Assembly (NCBI RefSeq): GCF_902706195.1
Contig: NZ_CACSJO010000001.1
Location: forward strand, 394,696 to 458,695
DNA length: 64,000 nt
Direction of reading: 5' to 3'
DNA from: Novosphingobium sp. 18050
GTDB taxonomy: Bacteria; Pseudomonadota; Alphaproteobacteria; Sphingomonadales; Sphingomonadaceae
The first letter of the stretch is position 1; each line of letters opens with the position of its first letter. This document shows positions 33,739 through 42,867 of this stretch, piece by piece. The notes beneath the pieces are model-generated. The model did not search any database, had not been told where the DNA came from, and saw nothing but the letters and a program-made list of their open reading frames with translations. The translations under genes were made by a program, and so were the position numbers.

Positions 33739-35661
33739 TCAGCGTCTCCAATTGCGCCCGCCGCCGCCGATGGCGGCTGGACGGTCGTCTTCAATCAATT
33801 CGGCGCCCGGAAAGGCCGCCATGGTCGCCTCGACCAGCGGCGAAGCGCGCAGGGCCTCGGCATCCGCGCCCTGCTTCACTTCGGCGATTTCCACCAGCGT
33901 GGGTGCTGCTCCATCCGCGTCGGCATCATCGACACGCTCGACCTGCCAACGCTCGCCCGTGGCGCCTTGCAGACCGCCGCGCAGGATGGAAGCGATATCC
34001 TCCTTGAACGCGGGCGGCTGGGTGTAGCGCAGCAGCCCCAGCGTCAATTCGACCACGCGCACCTGCATGCGCATGGTGTTGGCCGTAGACAGTTCGCCGA
34101 TATGCTCCACTTCGTCCACCAGCGCTTCCCAGCGCGGCACGATCGCTGCCGGGGGAGGCGTACCCGGCGCAGGCGCCTCGCCCTCAATCGCAGGCGCGGC
34201 GGCGGGAGCGCGCGCGGCGATCTCCTCCAGTTTGCGCACCAGCGCGCCGGGATCAGGCATGTCGGAGGCGTGCATGATCCGCAGCAGAGCCATCTGCGCC
34301 GCCACCAGCGGATCAGGCGCGGACTTCACTTCGTCATGGCCCTTGAGCAGCAGTTGCCAGAGGCGGTGGAGTTGACCCGCGCGGAGCCCCTTGGCCCAGC
34401 CCTCGATCGCCTCACGCTCCTCGGTCGAGTGGGCATCGGAGGCATTGCCTGCGACTTGTGCCAAAGCGATGCGGTGGATGAGGTCCATCAGCCCGCGCAT
34501 CATCGCAATCGGCTCTACGCCAAGCGAGAACTGGCGCGCGACGATGTCGAGGAGCTCAGGCCCCCTGCCTTCGAGGATCGCAGCGACGAGCCCGCGCTGC
34601 ACGCTCTTGTCCGAAAGGCCGAGCATGTCGCGTACCTTCTCGGCGCTGACCTGACCTTCACCGTCGAGGTCGGCATGCGCGATCGCCTGGTCGAGAATCG
34701 ACAGGCCATCGCGTACCGAACCCTCGGCAGCGGCGGCGACCATCGCGAGCGCTTCCTCCTCCGCCTCGACGCCTTCCTGCTTGCAGACATAGGCGAAGTG
34801 CCCCGCCAGCATGGGCGCGGGAATACGGCGAAGGTCGAAACGCTGGCAGCGCGACAGCACCGTGACCGGCAGCTTGTCGACTTCGGTGGTGGCGAAAAGG
34901 AACTTCACATGCGCCGGGGGTTCCTCAAGAGTCTTCAGCAAGGCATTGAAAGCATTGCGAGACAGCATGTGGACTTCGTCGATGATGTAGATCTTGTAGC
35001 GCGCCGAGACGGCCGAATAGCGCACCGCCTCGATGATCTCGCGCACATCGTCGACGCCGGTGTGGCTGGCGGCGTCCATCTCGATCACGTCGATGTGGCG
35101 GCCTTCGGCGATGGCCACGCAAGGCTCGCACTTACCGCAAGGGTCGATCGTCGGGCCGCCCTGCCCGTCGGCGCCGATGCAGTTGAGGGCCTTGGCGATG
35201 AGGCGCGCGGTCGACGTCTTGCCGACCCCGCGCACGCCGGTCATCAGGAAAGCGTGGGCGAGCCGGTCCCGCTTGATGGCGTTGGCGAGGGTCTGGACCA
35301 TCGCCTCCTGCCCGATCAGTTCGGCAAAAGTCTGCGGACGGTATTTGCGCGCCAGCACCCGGTAGGGCTGCGCGGCGGCGGGCTGCGCAGGCGCTGCGGG
35401 CGCGGCAACCGGCGCAGGCTTGGCGGTTTCTTGGGCAGGCGCCGCAGGTTCGGCGAACATTGCAGACTGCCCTGCCGCTTCCAGTTCGGCAGCTGTGGGC
35501 GCTATTTCTGCTTCGGGGGCCGGCTCGACGTCAGGCTCGGGCTCGTCGAACATCGACTGCTGCCCGGCGGCCTCCAGTTCGGCGGCACCGGGTTCGTCCT
35601 GGTTCTCGTTGTCGTCGTCCCAGGGGGGCGTATCGCCGAACATGTCGCGTGAATCGTCCAT
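33739..35661 (-). CDS. dnaX: DNA polymerase III subunits gamma/tau
   Basis: DnaX is the ATPase of the clamp loader. The 640-residue product has the AAA+ core from about residue 98 (YRVLARKYRPQTFAELIGQE) with Walker A GVRGVGKTST, a four-Cys zinc module (CGKCEPC plus an upstream Cys), Walker B YIIDEVHMLS, SRC sensor and domain III, then a tau-like C-terminus. The first 97 residues are an unusual acidic, Pro/Ala-rich extension that repeats AAELEAAGQ..MF twice (residues 26-38 and 57-69). No slippery A-run for a frameshift to a short gamma form was found. It lies between the SRP RNA gene and ybaB. Confidence 0.95.
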   Translation of the reverse strand: MDDSRDMFGDTPPWDDDNENQDEPGAAELEAAGQQSMFDEPEPDVEPAPEAEIAPTAAELEAAGQSAMFAEPAAPAQETAKPAPVAAPAAPAQPAAAQPYRVLARKYRPQTFAELIGQEAMVQTLANAIKRDRLAHAFLMTGVRGVGKTSTARLIAKALNCIGADGQGGPTIDPCGKCEPCVAIAEGRHIDVIEMDAASHTGVDDVREIIEAVRYSAVSARYKIYIIDEVHMLSRNAFNALLKTLEEPPAHVKFLFATTEVDKLPVTVLSRCQRFDLRRIPAPMLAGHFAYVCKQEGVEAEEEALAMVAAAAEGSVRDGLSILDQAIAHADLDGEGQVSAEKVRDMLGLSDKSVQRGLVAAILEGRGPELLDIVARQFSLGVEPIAMMRGLMDLIHRIALAQVAGNASDAHSTEEREAIEGWAKGLRAGQLHRLWQLLLKGHDEVKSAPDPLVAAQMALLRIMHASDMPDPGALVRKLEEIAARAPAAAPAIEGEAPAPGTPPPAAIVPRWEALVDEVEHIGELSTANTMRMQVRVVELTLGLLRYTQPPAFKEDIASILRGGLQGATGERWQVERVDDADADGAAPTLVEIAEVKQGADAEALRASPLVEATMAAFPGAELIEDDRPAAIGGGGRNWRR

Positions 35662-35808
35662 CGCCGCGCAAACTAGGGGCTGGGCCAGCGAATGTCAGGG
35701 GAAAAGCGCCGTCCTCCACAGCCTTCGCACCGTGTGGATAAAGAATGCGCGCAGCAGCGGCTGCGGGGCGCGAAATTCAGCCCATGCTTACATCAATGTG
35801 GTGAAATA

Positions 35809-35894
35809 GGAGCCGGGCGACCCGCCGCAATCCGTTGTGGCTGCTTCCTTCCGGACCTGACCAAGTTGGCGGACGAAAACGTCCACCCGACTCC
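35809..35894 (-). ncRNA. ffs: Signal recognition particle RNA (4.5S type)
   Basis: The minus strand carries the conserved domain IV core, GTCAGGTCCGG next to AAGGAAGCAGCC, which binds Ffh. The outer arms GGAGTCGGG and CCCGGCTCC pair over nine bases with one G-T, giving an 86-base single hairpin typical of the short bacterial form. The exact ends may extend a few bases. It precedes dnaX on the same strand, an order known in many bacteria. Confidence 0.93.
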
Positions 35895-35902
35895 CGGGCG
35901 GG

Positions 35903-35931
35903 CATATGCCGGGACGGTTCGGGTTTGTCCA
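35903..35931 (-). promoter_or_regulatory. Candidate promoter for SRP RNA
   Basis: On the minus strand TGGACA (35931-35926) and CATATG (35908-35903) are 17 bases apart and end seven bases before the predicted RNA start. The -35 match is good; the -10 is weak. Confidence 0.42.
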
Positions 35932-35966
35932 GCCCCTGCGGCGAACAAACCTGACCGACTGTTATC

Positions 35967-36245
35967 TCAGCGGAAGTTGTCGGCGTAAGTCTGGATCTTG
36001 AGGCGGCGCGGCGGGGTGGTGTGAATGGTCGCCTCGATACCGTAGCGGTCGGCGTAAGCCTTCGCTTCGTCACTGGTGGGGAAACGCAGGATGACCTGCT
36101 GCTGCATGTCGCCCGAACCGGCCCAGCCCATCAGGGGATCGGGCTTCTTCGCTTCCGCCGGGGCGAATTCGAGGGTCCACTCGTCAAGCAGCGCCTTGCC
36201 GGACTGCATGGCGTTCTTCGGCGGCTGATAGATGCGTGCGCTCAT
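35967..36245 (-). CDS. NDUFS4-like complex I accessory subunit
   Basis: The 92-residue product matches the ETC complex I subunit conserved region (NDUFS4, 18-kDa subunit): SARIYQPPKNAMQSGKA, WTLEFAP, the DPLMGWAGSGDMQQQVILRFPTSDEAKAYADRYGI stretch in blocks, and the ending KIQTYADNFR. In mitochondria this subunit stabilises the NADH-binding arm of complex I; alphaproteobacteria carry it as an ancestral accessory subunit. It is not near any nuo gene here, lying between the SRP RNA and hrpB. Confidence 0.92.
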   Translation of the reverse strand: MSARIYQPPKNAMQSGKALLDEWTLEFAPAEAKKPDPLMGWAGSGDMQQQVILRFPTSDEAKAYADRYGIEATIHTTPPRRLKIQTYADNFR

Positions 36246-36290
36246 GGGCCAAAGCCTTGCCCCCGAATCGCAGCGAAAATCAAGCGCGAA

Positions 36291-38744
36291 TCACGCATTT
36301 CGCCCGCGCTCGAATGCATTGCGGGTCTTGAGGCTGGGGTCTTCGTTCCACGGCTCGTCCGGCCAGCGGTGGCGCGGGTAGCGGCCTTTCATGTCGCGCT
36401 GCACGTCGCGCCACGATCCGCGCCAGAAACCCGGCAGGTCGCGGGTGGTCTGGATCGGGCGGCCGGGGGGCGATGTCAGCTTGAGCAGCAGGGGCAGCGG
36501 CGGCTGGCCGAATGTCGGATGCCGGTCCAGCCCGAACAGCGCCTGCACCCGGACCTCGACCGAGGGACCGCCCTCGTCCTCGTAATCGATGGGGTGGGAT
36601 GTGCCGGCAGGACTGCGAAATTCCGGCGGGGCGAGGCGGTCCAGCGCCTGCTGGTCGTCCCAGGTCAGCCGGTTGCGGAGGGCCTGCGACAGCGCCGCGC
36701 CGTCCAGCGCATCGAGGCGGCGGACCAGCAGCGGGCCAAGCCATTCCTCAAGGTCCGCCAGCAGAGCCTCCTCCGAAACGGCGGCGATCCCCGCGTAACG
36801 CGCGCGGCGCAGGAAAGAATGCGCGCCCTTGCCCATCGGCACCATGGCCAGGCCCTTAAGGCGGATACGTTCGATCAGGAAGGCGCGGATCGCCTCCGGG
36901 TCCGGCGCGGGATCGGGGCCGGTGGCGAGAGTGATCGCGCCCAGACGCCGTTCGAGGCGTGCCTCCACGCGGGCATCGTCGTCGTTCCAGCGCAGCACCG
37001 TGCGGCGCTCGATGGCATCGCCCAGCCACGCCTCGACTTCGGACGTTTCCAGCGAGGCGCCCGAAAGGATGCGGGCGCCCTTGGCCTGCCCCTGCGCATC
37101 GCCGATCACCATCCAGTCGCGCGAGGCCAGCGGGGAGGCCGGGTCGAGCACATAGCCCCTGCCCCCGGCGCTCAGCCACGTCTCGCCCGAAGCATCGCGG
37201 CGGCGCGCGAGCATGTCCGGGCGGCCGAGTGCGACGAGCACGCCGGGCGGCACGTCATCCGGCTGCGAAGGCCCGCTGACCAGCGCCTGCGCCCGCCGCG
37301 CCCAGCCTGCCGCCAGCTTGCGCGAAGCCTGCGCGCGGGGCGAACGGTCGGCGTCCCAGCGCGAGAGGCGCTGCGCAAGGTCGTCGCTGCGCCCGCCAAG
37401 GCCGCGTTCCTGGAGCAGCAGCGCCAACCGGGCCGCGACTTCGGCCTCGCCATGCTCACCCGCGCGCAGGATCATCGCGGCCTGCGCCGGGTCCATCGGC
37501 AGGCTGGCGACCTTGCGGCCAAATGCGGTGATGCGCCCTTCCCCGTCCAGCGCGCCAAGCACCGCCAGCCCTCTACGCGCCGCATCGAGCGCGGGAACGG
37601 GCGGCGTATCGAGCCAGCCCATCGCGGCGGGATCGCCCGCGCCCCACTGCGCCAATGTCAGCGTCAGCGGCGTCAGGTCGCTGGTGAGCATTTCGGGCGG
37701 ATCGAACTCGGGCCGCCCGGCGTGGGCCGCTTCTTCCCACAAGCGGTAGGCGACGCCCGGCCCCTGCCGCGCCGCACGCCCTGCGCGCTGCGCGGCCGAG
37801 GCGCGGCTGGCGCGGTGGGTGACGAGCCGGGTCACGCCCGCCGCCTTATCGAACTCGGCCCGGCGCGAGAGGCCCGCATCGACCACCACCGAAACGCCGT
37901 CCAGCGTCAGCGAAGTTTCGGCGATGGCGGTCGCCAGCACGATCCGTCGGCGTCCATCAGGGTCGCGCCGGATGGCCGCGCGCTGGGCGCCCGGCTCGCA
38001 TTGCCCATGGAGCGGCAGGACCAGCGCCGAGGGCAGCTTCTGCGCAAGGCTTTCCGCCACCCGCTCGATCTCGCGCACGCCGGGGAGGAAGGCGAGGACG
38101 TCGCCCTCCTGCTCGCGCCACGCGGTGAGGACGGCGGAGGCCATCGCATCCTCGATTCGCCGCTCCGCCGCATGGCCGAGCCAGCGGAAATCCAGCGGCC
38201 AGGCCTTGCCCGCACTCTCGATCACCGGCGTGCCTTCACCCAGCAGGCGGGCGAAGCGGGTGCCGTCGATGGTCGCGGACATGACGACGATCCGCAGGTC
38301 CTCGCGCAGCACAGCGCGGCTTTCGATGGCAAGGGCAAGGCCGAGGTCGCTGTCTAGGTGGCGCTCGTGCGCCTCGTCGAACAGCACGGCGGAAACGCCG
38401 GCAAGCTCGGGATCGGACAGGATCGTGGAGACGAAGATCGCTTCGGTCATCACCACTACCCGCGTGCGCGCGGTGCGCTTCACGTCGAGGCGGGTGACGT
38501 AGCCGATGGTGCCGCCGGCCTGTTCGCCAAGCTGCTCGGCCATGCGTTCAGCCGCGGCGCGGGCGGCGACGCGGCGGGGCGACAGCAGGATCACGGTGCC
38601 GTTACACCAGTCCTCGCCCAGCAGTGCCGGGGCGAGCGCAGTGGTCTTGCCCGCGCCCGGCGGCGCGATCAGCACAGCGCCGGTGGTTTCGCGCAAGGCG
38701 GCAAGCAGGTCGGGCAGGACGGCGTGGATGGGCAGAGTAGTCAC
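36291..38744 (-). CDS. hrpB: ATP-dependent helicase HrpB
   Basis: An 817-residue DEAH-box helicase of the HrpB family. Motifs are Walker A IAPPGAGKTTALAP near residue 25, motif Ia LSPRRVAARAAAERMAE, motif II DEAHERH, motif III SATIDG, and motif VI QRAGRAARQGPGVAYRLW, followed by the HrpB C-terminal region. The role in cells is poorly known; RNA-related work is assumed from the family. It begins with GTG. It is divergent from the GGDEF-EAL gene, with 178 bases between. Confidence 0.93.
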   Translation of the reverse strand: MTTLPIHAVLPDLLAALRETTGAVLIAPPGAGKTTALAPALLGEDWCNGTVILLSPRRVAARAAAERMAEQLGEQAGGTIGYVTRLDVKRTARTRVVVMTEAIFVSTILSDPELAGVSAVLFDEAHERHLDSDLGLALAIESRAVLREDLRIVVMSATIDGTRFARLLGEGTPVIESAGKAWPLDFRWLGHAAERRIEDAMASAVLTAWREQEGDVLAFLPGVREIERVAESLAQKLPSALVLPLHGQCEPGAQRAAIRRDPDGRRRIVLATAIAETSLTLDGVSVVVDAGLSRRAEFDKAAGVTRLVTHRASRASAAQRAGRAARQGPGVAYRLWEEAAHAGRPEFDPPEMLTSDLTPLTLTLAQWGAGDPAAMGWLDTPPVPALDAARRGLAVLGALDGEGRITAFGRKVASLPMDPAQAAMILRAGEHGEAEVAARLALLLQERGLGGRSDDLAQRLSRWDADRSPRAQASRKLAAGWARRAQALVSGPSQPDDVPPGVLVALGRPDMLARRRDASGETWLSAGGRGYVLDPASPLASRDWMVIGDAQGQAKGARILSGASLETSEVEAWLGDAIERRTVLRWNDDDARVEARLERRLGAITLATGPDPAPDPEAIRAFLIERIRLKGLAMVPMGKGAHSFLRRARYAGIAAVSEEALLADLEEWLGPLLVRRLDALDGAALSQALRNRLTWDDQQALDRLAPPEFRSPAGTSHPIDYEDEGGPSVEVRVQALFGLDRHPTFGQPPLPLLLKLTSPPGRPIQTTRDLPGFWRGSWRDVQRDMKGRYPRHRWPDEPWNEDPSLKTRNAFERGRNA

Positions 38745-38922
38745 CTGCGCAGCCTTAGTGCGCTCCCCCGCCGTGGGAAAGCGCCGAGACGAACCGTGCC
38801 TGCGGCAGCCTGGCGCCCGACCGGGCCCGTTTTTCCGGAACGTCCACTCTTCCTAAAGACTTATCACGTAACTGCAGTCTTTCCGCCCCGTTCCTTTCAA
38901 CTGTACGCAGTTCCCGCATAGT

Positions 38923-40848
38923 ATGCATCGCGCCGGCCAATATCCCCTCAGCGTCGCGCAATACTTGCGCCTGCGTGAGCACATACCGCCGATGTATGGG
39001 CTGCTGCTGACAAACGCCGCGGTTCTGGCCTTCACTCACCGCGCGCTTGCCCCGCCGCTGCTCGTCTACTCCGTACCTGCGATTTTATTCGCCGCTTGCG
39101 TCGCGCGCGCGCTCATCTGGATGAGGCCCGTCAAGCCCGGCGAACTCGAAACCGCCTTGGTCGAAAGGCGGATGCGCAAGACGTTCGCGGTCGCAGCGGT
39201 AATGGCGATGGCTTTCATCGGATGGGCGCTCTGGCTCGACCAGTACGGCGGCCCCTACGAGCACGGCCATGTTGCGGTATTCATTTCGGTAACAGTGCTG
39301 GGCTGCGTGTTCTGCCTTGGCTTCCTGCCGAACGCCGCGGTCATGGTCTGTGCTTCAGTGCTCGGCACGTTCCTGGCCTATTCGATCTGGAACGGCACAG
39401 AAGTACAGATCGCCATCGCCGGAAACATCGCGCTGGTCGCCGCCGTGATCCTCAAGATCCTGCGCACGTCGTACGCTTCCTTCGTCGATCTGGAGACATC
39501 CCAGCGCGACCTGCACTGCGAACGCAAGCAGGCGCATGCGCTGGGCGAGGAAAACGCCCGGCTCGCCCAGACAGACGCGCTGACCGGAATGCCCAACCGG
39601 CGCTACTTCTTCAAGACGCTGGAAAGCCTGCTCACCCGGTCCGGCGAGGGCGACGTGTTCAGCGTGGGGCTGATCGACCTCGACCGCTTCAAGCCGGTGA
39701 ACGATACTCATGGCCATGCCCAGGGCGACCGCCTGTTGCAGGTGATCGGCAGCCGGATGATGAGCCAGTGCCCGGCAGACGCAATCGTCGCGCGGCTTGG
39801 CGGCGACGAGTTCGGGCTGATCGTGATGGGCGGCCCGGGGCACGCGGAGCGGATCGCAAACGATCTGTGCAAGGCGATCCGCGAGCCGGCGCGCATCGGC
39901 GACGCACTTGTCTCGGTCGGGTGTTCAGCGGGCCTCTCGGTTTATCCCGTTACCGCCGTGACCGCCGATTTGCTCTATGACCGCGCCGACTTCGCACTCT
40001 ATCACGCCAAGAAGCACAAGCGCGGGCAATGCGTGCTGTTCTCGGACAAGCTGGAACGACTGATCCGCACGGAACAGGCGATCGACGCCGCGCTGCAGGG
40101 CGCCGACCTCGCGCGCGAACTGACGCTCGTCTTCCAGCCGATCGTCGCTACCGAAGACCTCGATCCTATCGGCGTAGAATGCCTCGCGCGCTGGCATTCG
40201 CCGCGTCTTGGCGATGTCTCGCCGGAAATGCTGATCGCCGCTGGCGAACGGCTCGGCCGCGCGCGCGAAGTCACGCTCACGCTGTTCGACAAGGCCATGG
40301 ATGCATTGGCGCGGCTGCCGGCGCCGCTGCGCCTGTCATTCAACCTTTCGGGCAATGACGTCGGCAATACCGGGACCATCGACGCCTTGCTGTCGCGCCT
40401 CGAAGCTTCGGGTTGCGATCCCCGGCGCATGCTGATCGAGATCACCGAATCCTCGCTGATCCAGGAAATGGACAAGGCCGGCGCCACGCTGGAACGCCTG
40501 CGCGAAACCGGAATACGCATTGCGCTGGACGATTTCGGCACCGGCTATTCCAGCCTGTCGTCGCTGCACCAGTTGCCCCTCGACATGGTGAAGATCGACC
40601 GCAGCTTCGCCGTGCGGCTGGATGAAGCGGCCGGACGTCGGCTGATTACCGCGATTCGCCACCTTGCTCGCTCGCTCTCGCTGGAATGCGTGATCGAGGG
40701 GATCGAGACGGAGAACCAGTTGGTCAGCGCCCGCCTTGCCGGTTTCTCACTGGCACAGGGCTACTTCATTGCCCGGCCAATGCCGCTGGAGGACATGCTG
40801 GAGCGGCTGGCCCAGCCAGGCGCCTCGATGTGGGTCGCAGCGGGCTAG
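38923..40848 (+). CDS. GGDEF-EAL domain cyclic-di-GMP enzyme, membrane-bound
   Basis: A 641-residue protein with about five to six membrane segments (residues 25-190), a GGDEF domain with intact RLGGDEFGLIV and DRFKPVNDTHGH, and an EAL domain. The signature EAL reads ECL (VECLARW), keeping the catalytic Glu; NLSGNDV, ITESSL, DDFGTGYSSL and EGIETENQL are present, so phosphodiesterase activity is plausible. It may make and break cyclic-di-GMP in response to a membrane or redox cue. A PilZ receptor gene lies in the same window at 58286. Confidence 0.93.
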   Translation: MHRAGQYPLSVAQYLRLREHIPPMYGLLLTNAAVLAFTHRALAPPLLVYSVPAILFAACVARALIWMRPVKPGELETALVERRMRKTFAVAAVMAMAFIGWALWLDQYGGPYEHGHVAVFISVTVLGCVFCLGFLPNAAVMVCASVLGTFLAYSIWNGTEVQIAIAGNIALVAAVILKILRTSYASFVDLETSQRDLHCERKQAHALGEENARLAQTDALTGMPNRRYFFKTLESLLTRSGEGDVFSVGLIDLDRFKPVNDTHGHAQGDRLLQVIGSRMMSQCPADAIVARLGGDEFGLIVMGGPGHAERIANDLCKAIREPARIGDALVSVGCSAGLSVYPVTAVTADLLYDRADFALYHAKKHKRGQCVLFSDKLERLIRTEQAIDAALQGADLARELTLVFQPIVATEDLDPIGVECLARWHSPRLGDVSPEMLIAAGERLGRAREVTLTLFDKAMDALARLPAPLRLSFNLSGNDVGNTGTIDALLSRLEASGCDPRRMLIEITESSLIQEMDKAGATLERLRETGIRIALDDFGTGYSSLSSLHQLPLDMVKIDRSFAVRLDEAAGRRLITAIRHLARSLSLECVIEGIETENQLVSARLAGFSLAQGYFIARPMPLEDMLERLAQPGASMWVAAG

Positions 40849-40875
40849 ATCAGCCCGGCGCCTTAGCCGGGGCGA

Positions 40876-41646
40876 TCACCCCGCCAGACGCGCTCCGTAA
40901 TCGATGCGGATGCGGACCCAGGTGCCGATCTGCTGCTTGCCGTTGATGCGCGGAGGCAGGACCTGGAACTGCCAGGCGGCGTTGAGCACAGCGCGGCCGA
41001 AGCCGGAACCACGCGGCGATTCGCCCAGGATCTGGCAGTTTTCGACGCGGTAATGGTCCTGTGTCTGGCAGGCGATCATGCCCCAGCCCTGACGCGGTCC
41101 GCTGGCATTGAGATAGCCGCCCAGCTGTGCATCGCTGGGTTCCTTGTACCATTCGGCATTGTAGAGCACCGCGCCGCCTGGACCCTCGCCCGGTCCGTAG
41201 GTCGATCCGTTGCTGCCACCGCCGGGCGACGCATCGCCGTTACCGGGGCGCTTCATCGCACCGATATCGGCCGCCGCCATGTCCGAGCGGGACACCTTGA
41301 GGAACGAGAACGCCGGCTTTTCGGTCGGCTCCCTGGGTTTCTCGACCGGCGGCACGGGAGTTTCCACCCGCACTTCGGTCTGCTTGGGCTGATCTTTCTC
41401 GGTCTTTTCGGCCTTGGGGCTTTTGGCCTTGTCGGGTGACTTGGCGCCGCTGTCGGCATCCTCGCCCTCGACGTTGAAGGTGACCGGGTTGTTCGCCTTC
41501 TTCAGCGCCGGCGCCACCGTCGTCTGGTAAAGCGCAATCAACAGGGCGATAACGATGATCGCCGCCGAAAGCAGCATGGAGATCAGGCGTTGGCGGGGCG
41601 AGCCGGGCTGGTAACCCGTGACTGCCCGATCGGCATCGGAGCGCAT
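40876..41646 (-). CDS. TonB-like protein with C-terminal energy-transducer domain
   Basis: A 256-residue product with one N-terminal membrane span (LISMLLSAAIIVIALLIALY), a Lys/Pro/Glu-rich linker (residues 50-110, KSPKAEKTEKDQPKQTE) and a C-terminal domain with a TonB-like pattern, YRVENCQILGESPRGSGFGRAVLNAAWQFQVLPPRING by blocks. TonB carries proton-motive energy from ExbBD to outer-membrane receptors. No exbB, exbD or receptor gene is adjacent, and the span lacks a clear SHLS-type motif, so another role is possible. Confidence 0.78.
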   Translation of the reverse strand: MRSDADRAVTGYQPGSPRQRLISMLLSAAIIVIALLIALYQTTVAPALKKANNPVTFNVEGEDADSGAKSPDKAKSPKAEKTEKDQPKQTEVRVETPVPPVEKPREPTEKPAFSFLKVSRSDMAAADIGAMKRPGNGDASPGGGSNGSTYGPGEGPGGAVLYNAEWYKEPSDAQLGGYLNASGPRQGWGMIACQTQDHYRVENCQILGESPRGSGFGRAVLNAAWQFQVLPPRINGKQQIGTWVRIRIDYGARLAG

Positions 41647-41742
41647 GGAGCGCCTCCTTAAGCGAGCCAGGCTCGCGTCGCAATTACAGCATTGTTTCAG
41701 TCTGTCGCAGGAACCGGGCCTGCGCCCGGTCGGCAGACCGGC

Positions 41743-42759
41743 CTAGTACCGGCGGGCGACCGCAAATTCGACCGCTTCACCCATCGCCGCACGCGCTTCG
41801 CCCGCCGGAAAACCGGCGATCGCGTCAATCGCACGCTGGGCATAAAGGCGCGCGCGTTCACGCGTGGCCTCAACGCAGCCGTGGCGATTGATAAGTTCGA
41901 CCGCGTGAGCAAGATCCTCGTCCTCGGTGCGGAAACCGGCGATGGCGTCCTCCCAGAACTTGCGTTCCTCGGCATTGCCGCGCGCATAGGCGAGGATGAC
42001 CGGCAGGGTCATCTTGCCCTCGCGGAAGTCGTCGCCCTTATCCTTGCCTGATTCGCTGCTTTCCGAATCGTAGTCGATCGCATCGTCGACAAGCTGGAAC
42101 GCGATGCCCAGATTGCGCCCGAACGCATCGAGCGCCATTTCCTCGGCCTCGCTCTTTTCAGCGACGATCGCCGGGATGCGGGTGGCGGCGGCAAACAGCG
42201 CGGCGGTCTTGGAGCCGATGATCTGGAGGTAATGCTCCTCGCTCGTCTCGATCCGGCGCTGGGCGGTCAACTGGTCGACCTCACCCTCGGCGATGATCGA
42301 GCTGGCCTTGGAGAAGATCTTGAGGACCTTGAGGCTGCCGTCCTCGACCATCAGTTCGAAGGCGCGGGTAAACAGGAAATCGCCCACCAGCACGGTCGCG
42401 GGATTGCCGAAGACGATGTTGGCAGCGGCCTTGCCACGCCGCATGTCCGATCCGTCAACCACATCGTCATGCAGCAGCGTCGCCGTATGGAGAAACTCCA
42501 CAGCTGCCGCCAACTTGTGGTGGCGGGTTCCCTGATAACCGCACAACTCCGCCGCGGCGACCATCAGCATCGGCCGCATGCGCTTGCCGCCACCCGAAAT
42601 CAGGTGCCCGGCCAACGCCGGTATCAACGGTATTTCGCTTTGCATGCGGTCAAGAATGACGGCGTTGACGCTGTTCATGCCGGCAGCGGTAAGCGCCAGC
42701 ATGGGAGCAAGGGAAGGCTGGGGCCTGCGGGAACGCAGGGCGACGACATCTGCACTCAT
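41743..42759 (-). CDS. Polyprenyl diphosphate synthase (octaprenyl/decaprenyl type)
   Basis: A 338-residue trans-prenyltransferase that makes the ubiquinone side chain. The first Asp-rich motif is LLHDDVVDGSDMRRG and the second LVDDAIDYD; ISGGGKRMRPML and the GKMTLPVILA segment are also present. In E. coli the matching gene is ispB; chain length here would probably be ten units, as in most sphingomonads, but that cannot be read from sequence. The ATG at 42759 is used. It is divergent from the chorismate mutase gene. Confidence 0.92.
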   Translation of the reverse strand: MSADVVALRSRRPQPSLAPMLALTAAGMNSVNAVILDRMQSEIPLIPALAGHLISGGGKRMRPMLMVAAAELCGYQGTRHHKLAAAVEFLHTATLLHDDVVDGSDMRRGKAAANIVFGNPATVLVGDFLFTRAFELMVEDGSLKVLKIFSKASSIIAEGEVDQLTAQRRIETSEEHYLQIIGSKTAALFAAATRIPAIVAEKSEAEEMALDAFGRNLGIAFQLVDDAIDYDSESSESGKDKGDDFREGKMTLPVILAYARGNAEERKFWEDAIAGFRTEDEDLAHAVELINRHGCVEATRERARLYAQRAIDAIAGFPAGEARAAMGEAVEFAVARRY

Positions 42760-42867
42760 TGTCCGGCGCATTGCGCGCAAGGAGCCGCCAACGCAAGTGC
42801 AAACGCTATCAGCCGGTGGATCGAGGCGACTGGAAGAGCAGACGAAGCCGTGCTAGCGGGCGGGTCC

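Noticed and set aside
33529..35652. 707-codon frame opposite dnaX
   Set aside because: Antisense shadow; dnaX motifs are all present on the minus strand.
33739..35661. Programmed frameshift in dnaX
   Set aside because: No A-run slippery site like that of E. coli was found on the coding strand.
36021..38357. 778-codon frame opposite hrpB
   Set aside because: Antisense shadow, Arg/Gly/His-rich.
42232..42867. N-terminal extension of the chorismate mutase frame
   Set aside because: It is antisense to the prenyl synthase; the ATG at 42868 gives the normal enzyme.
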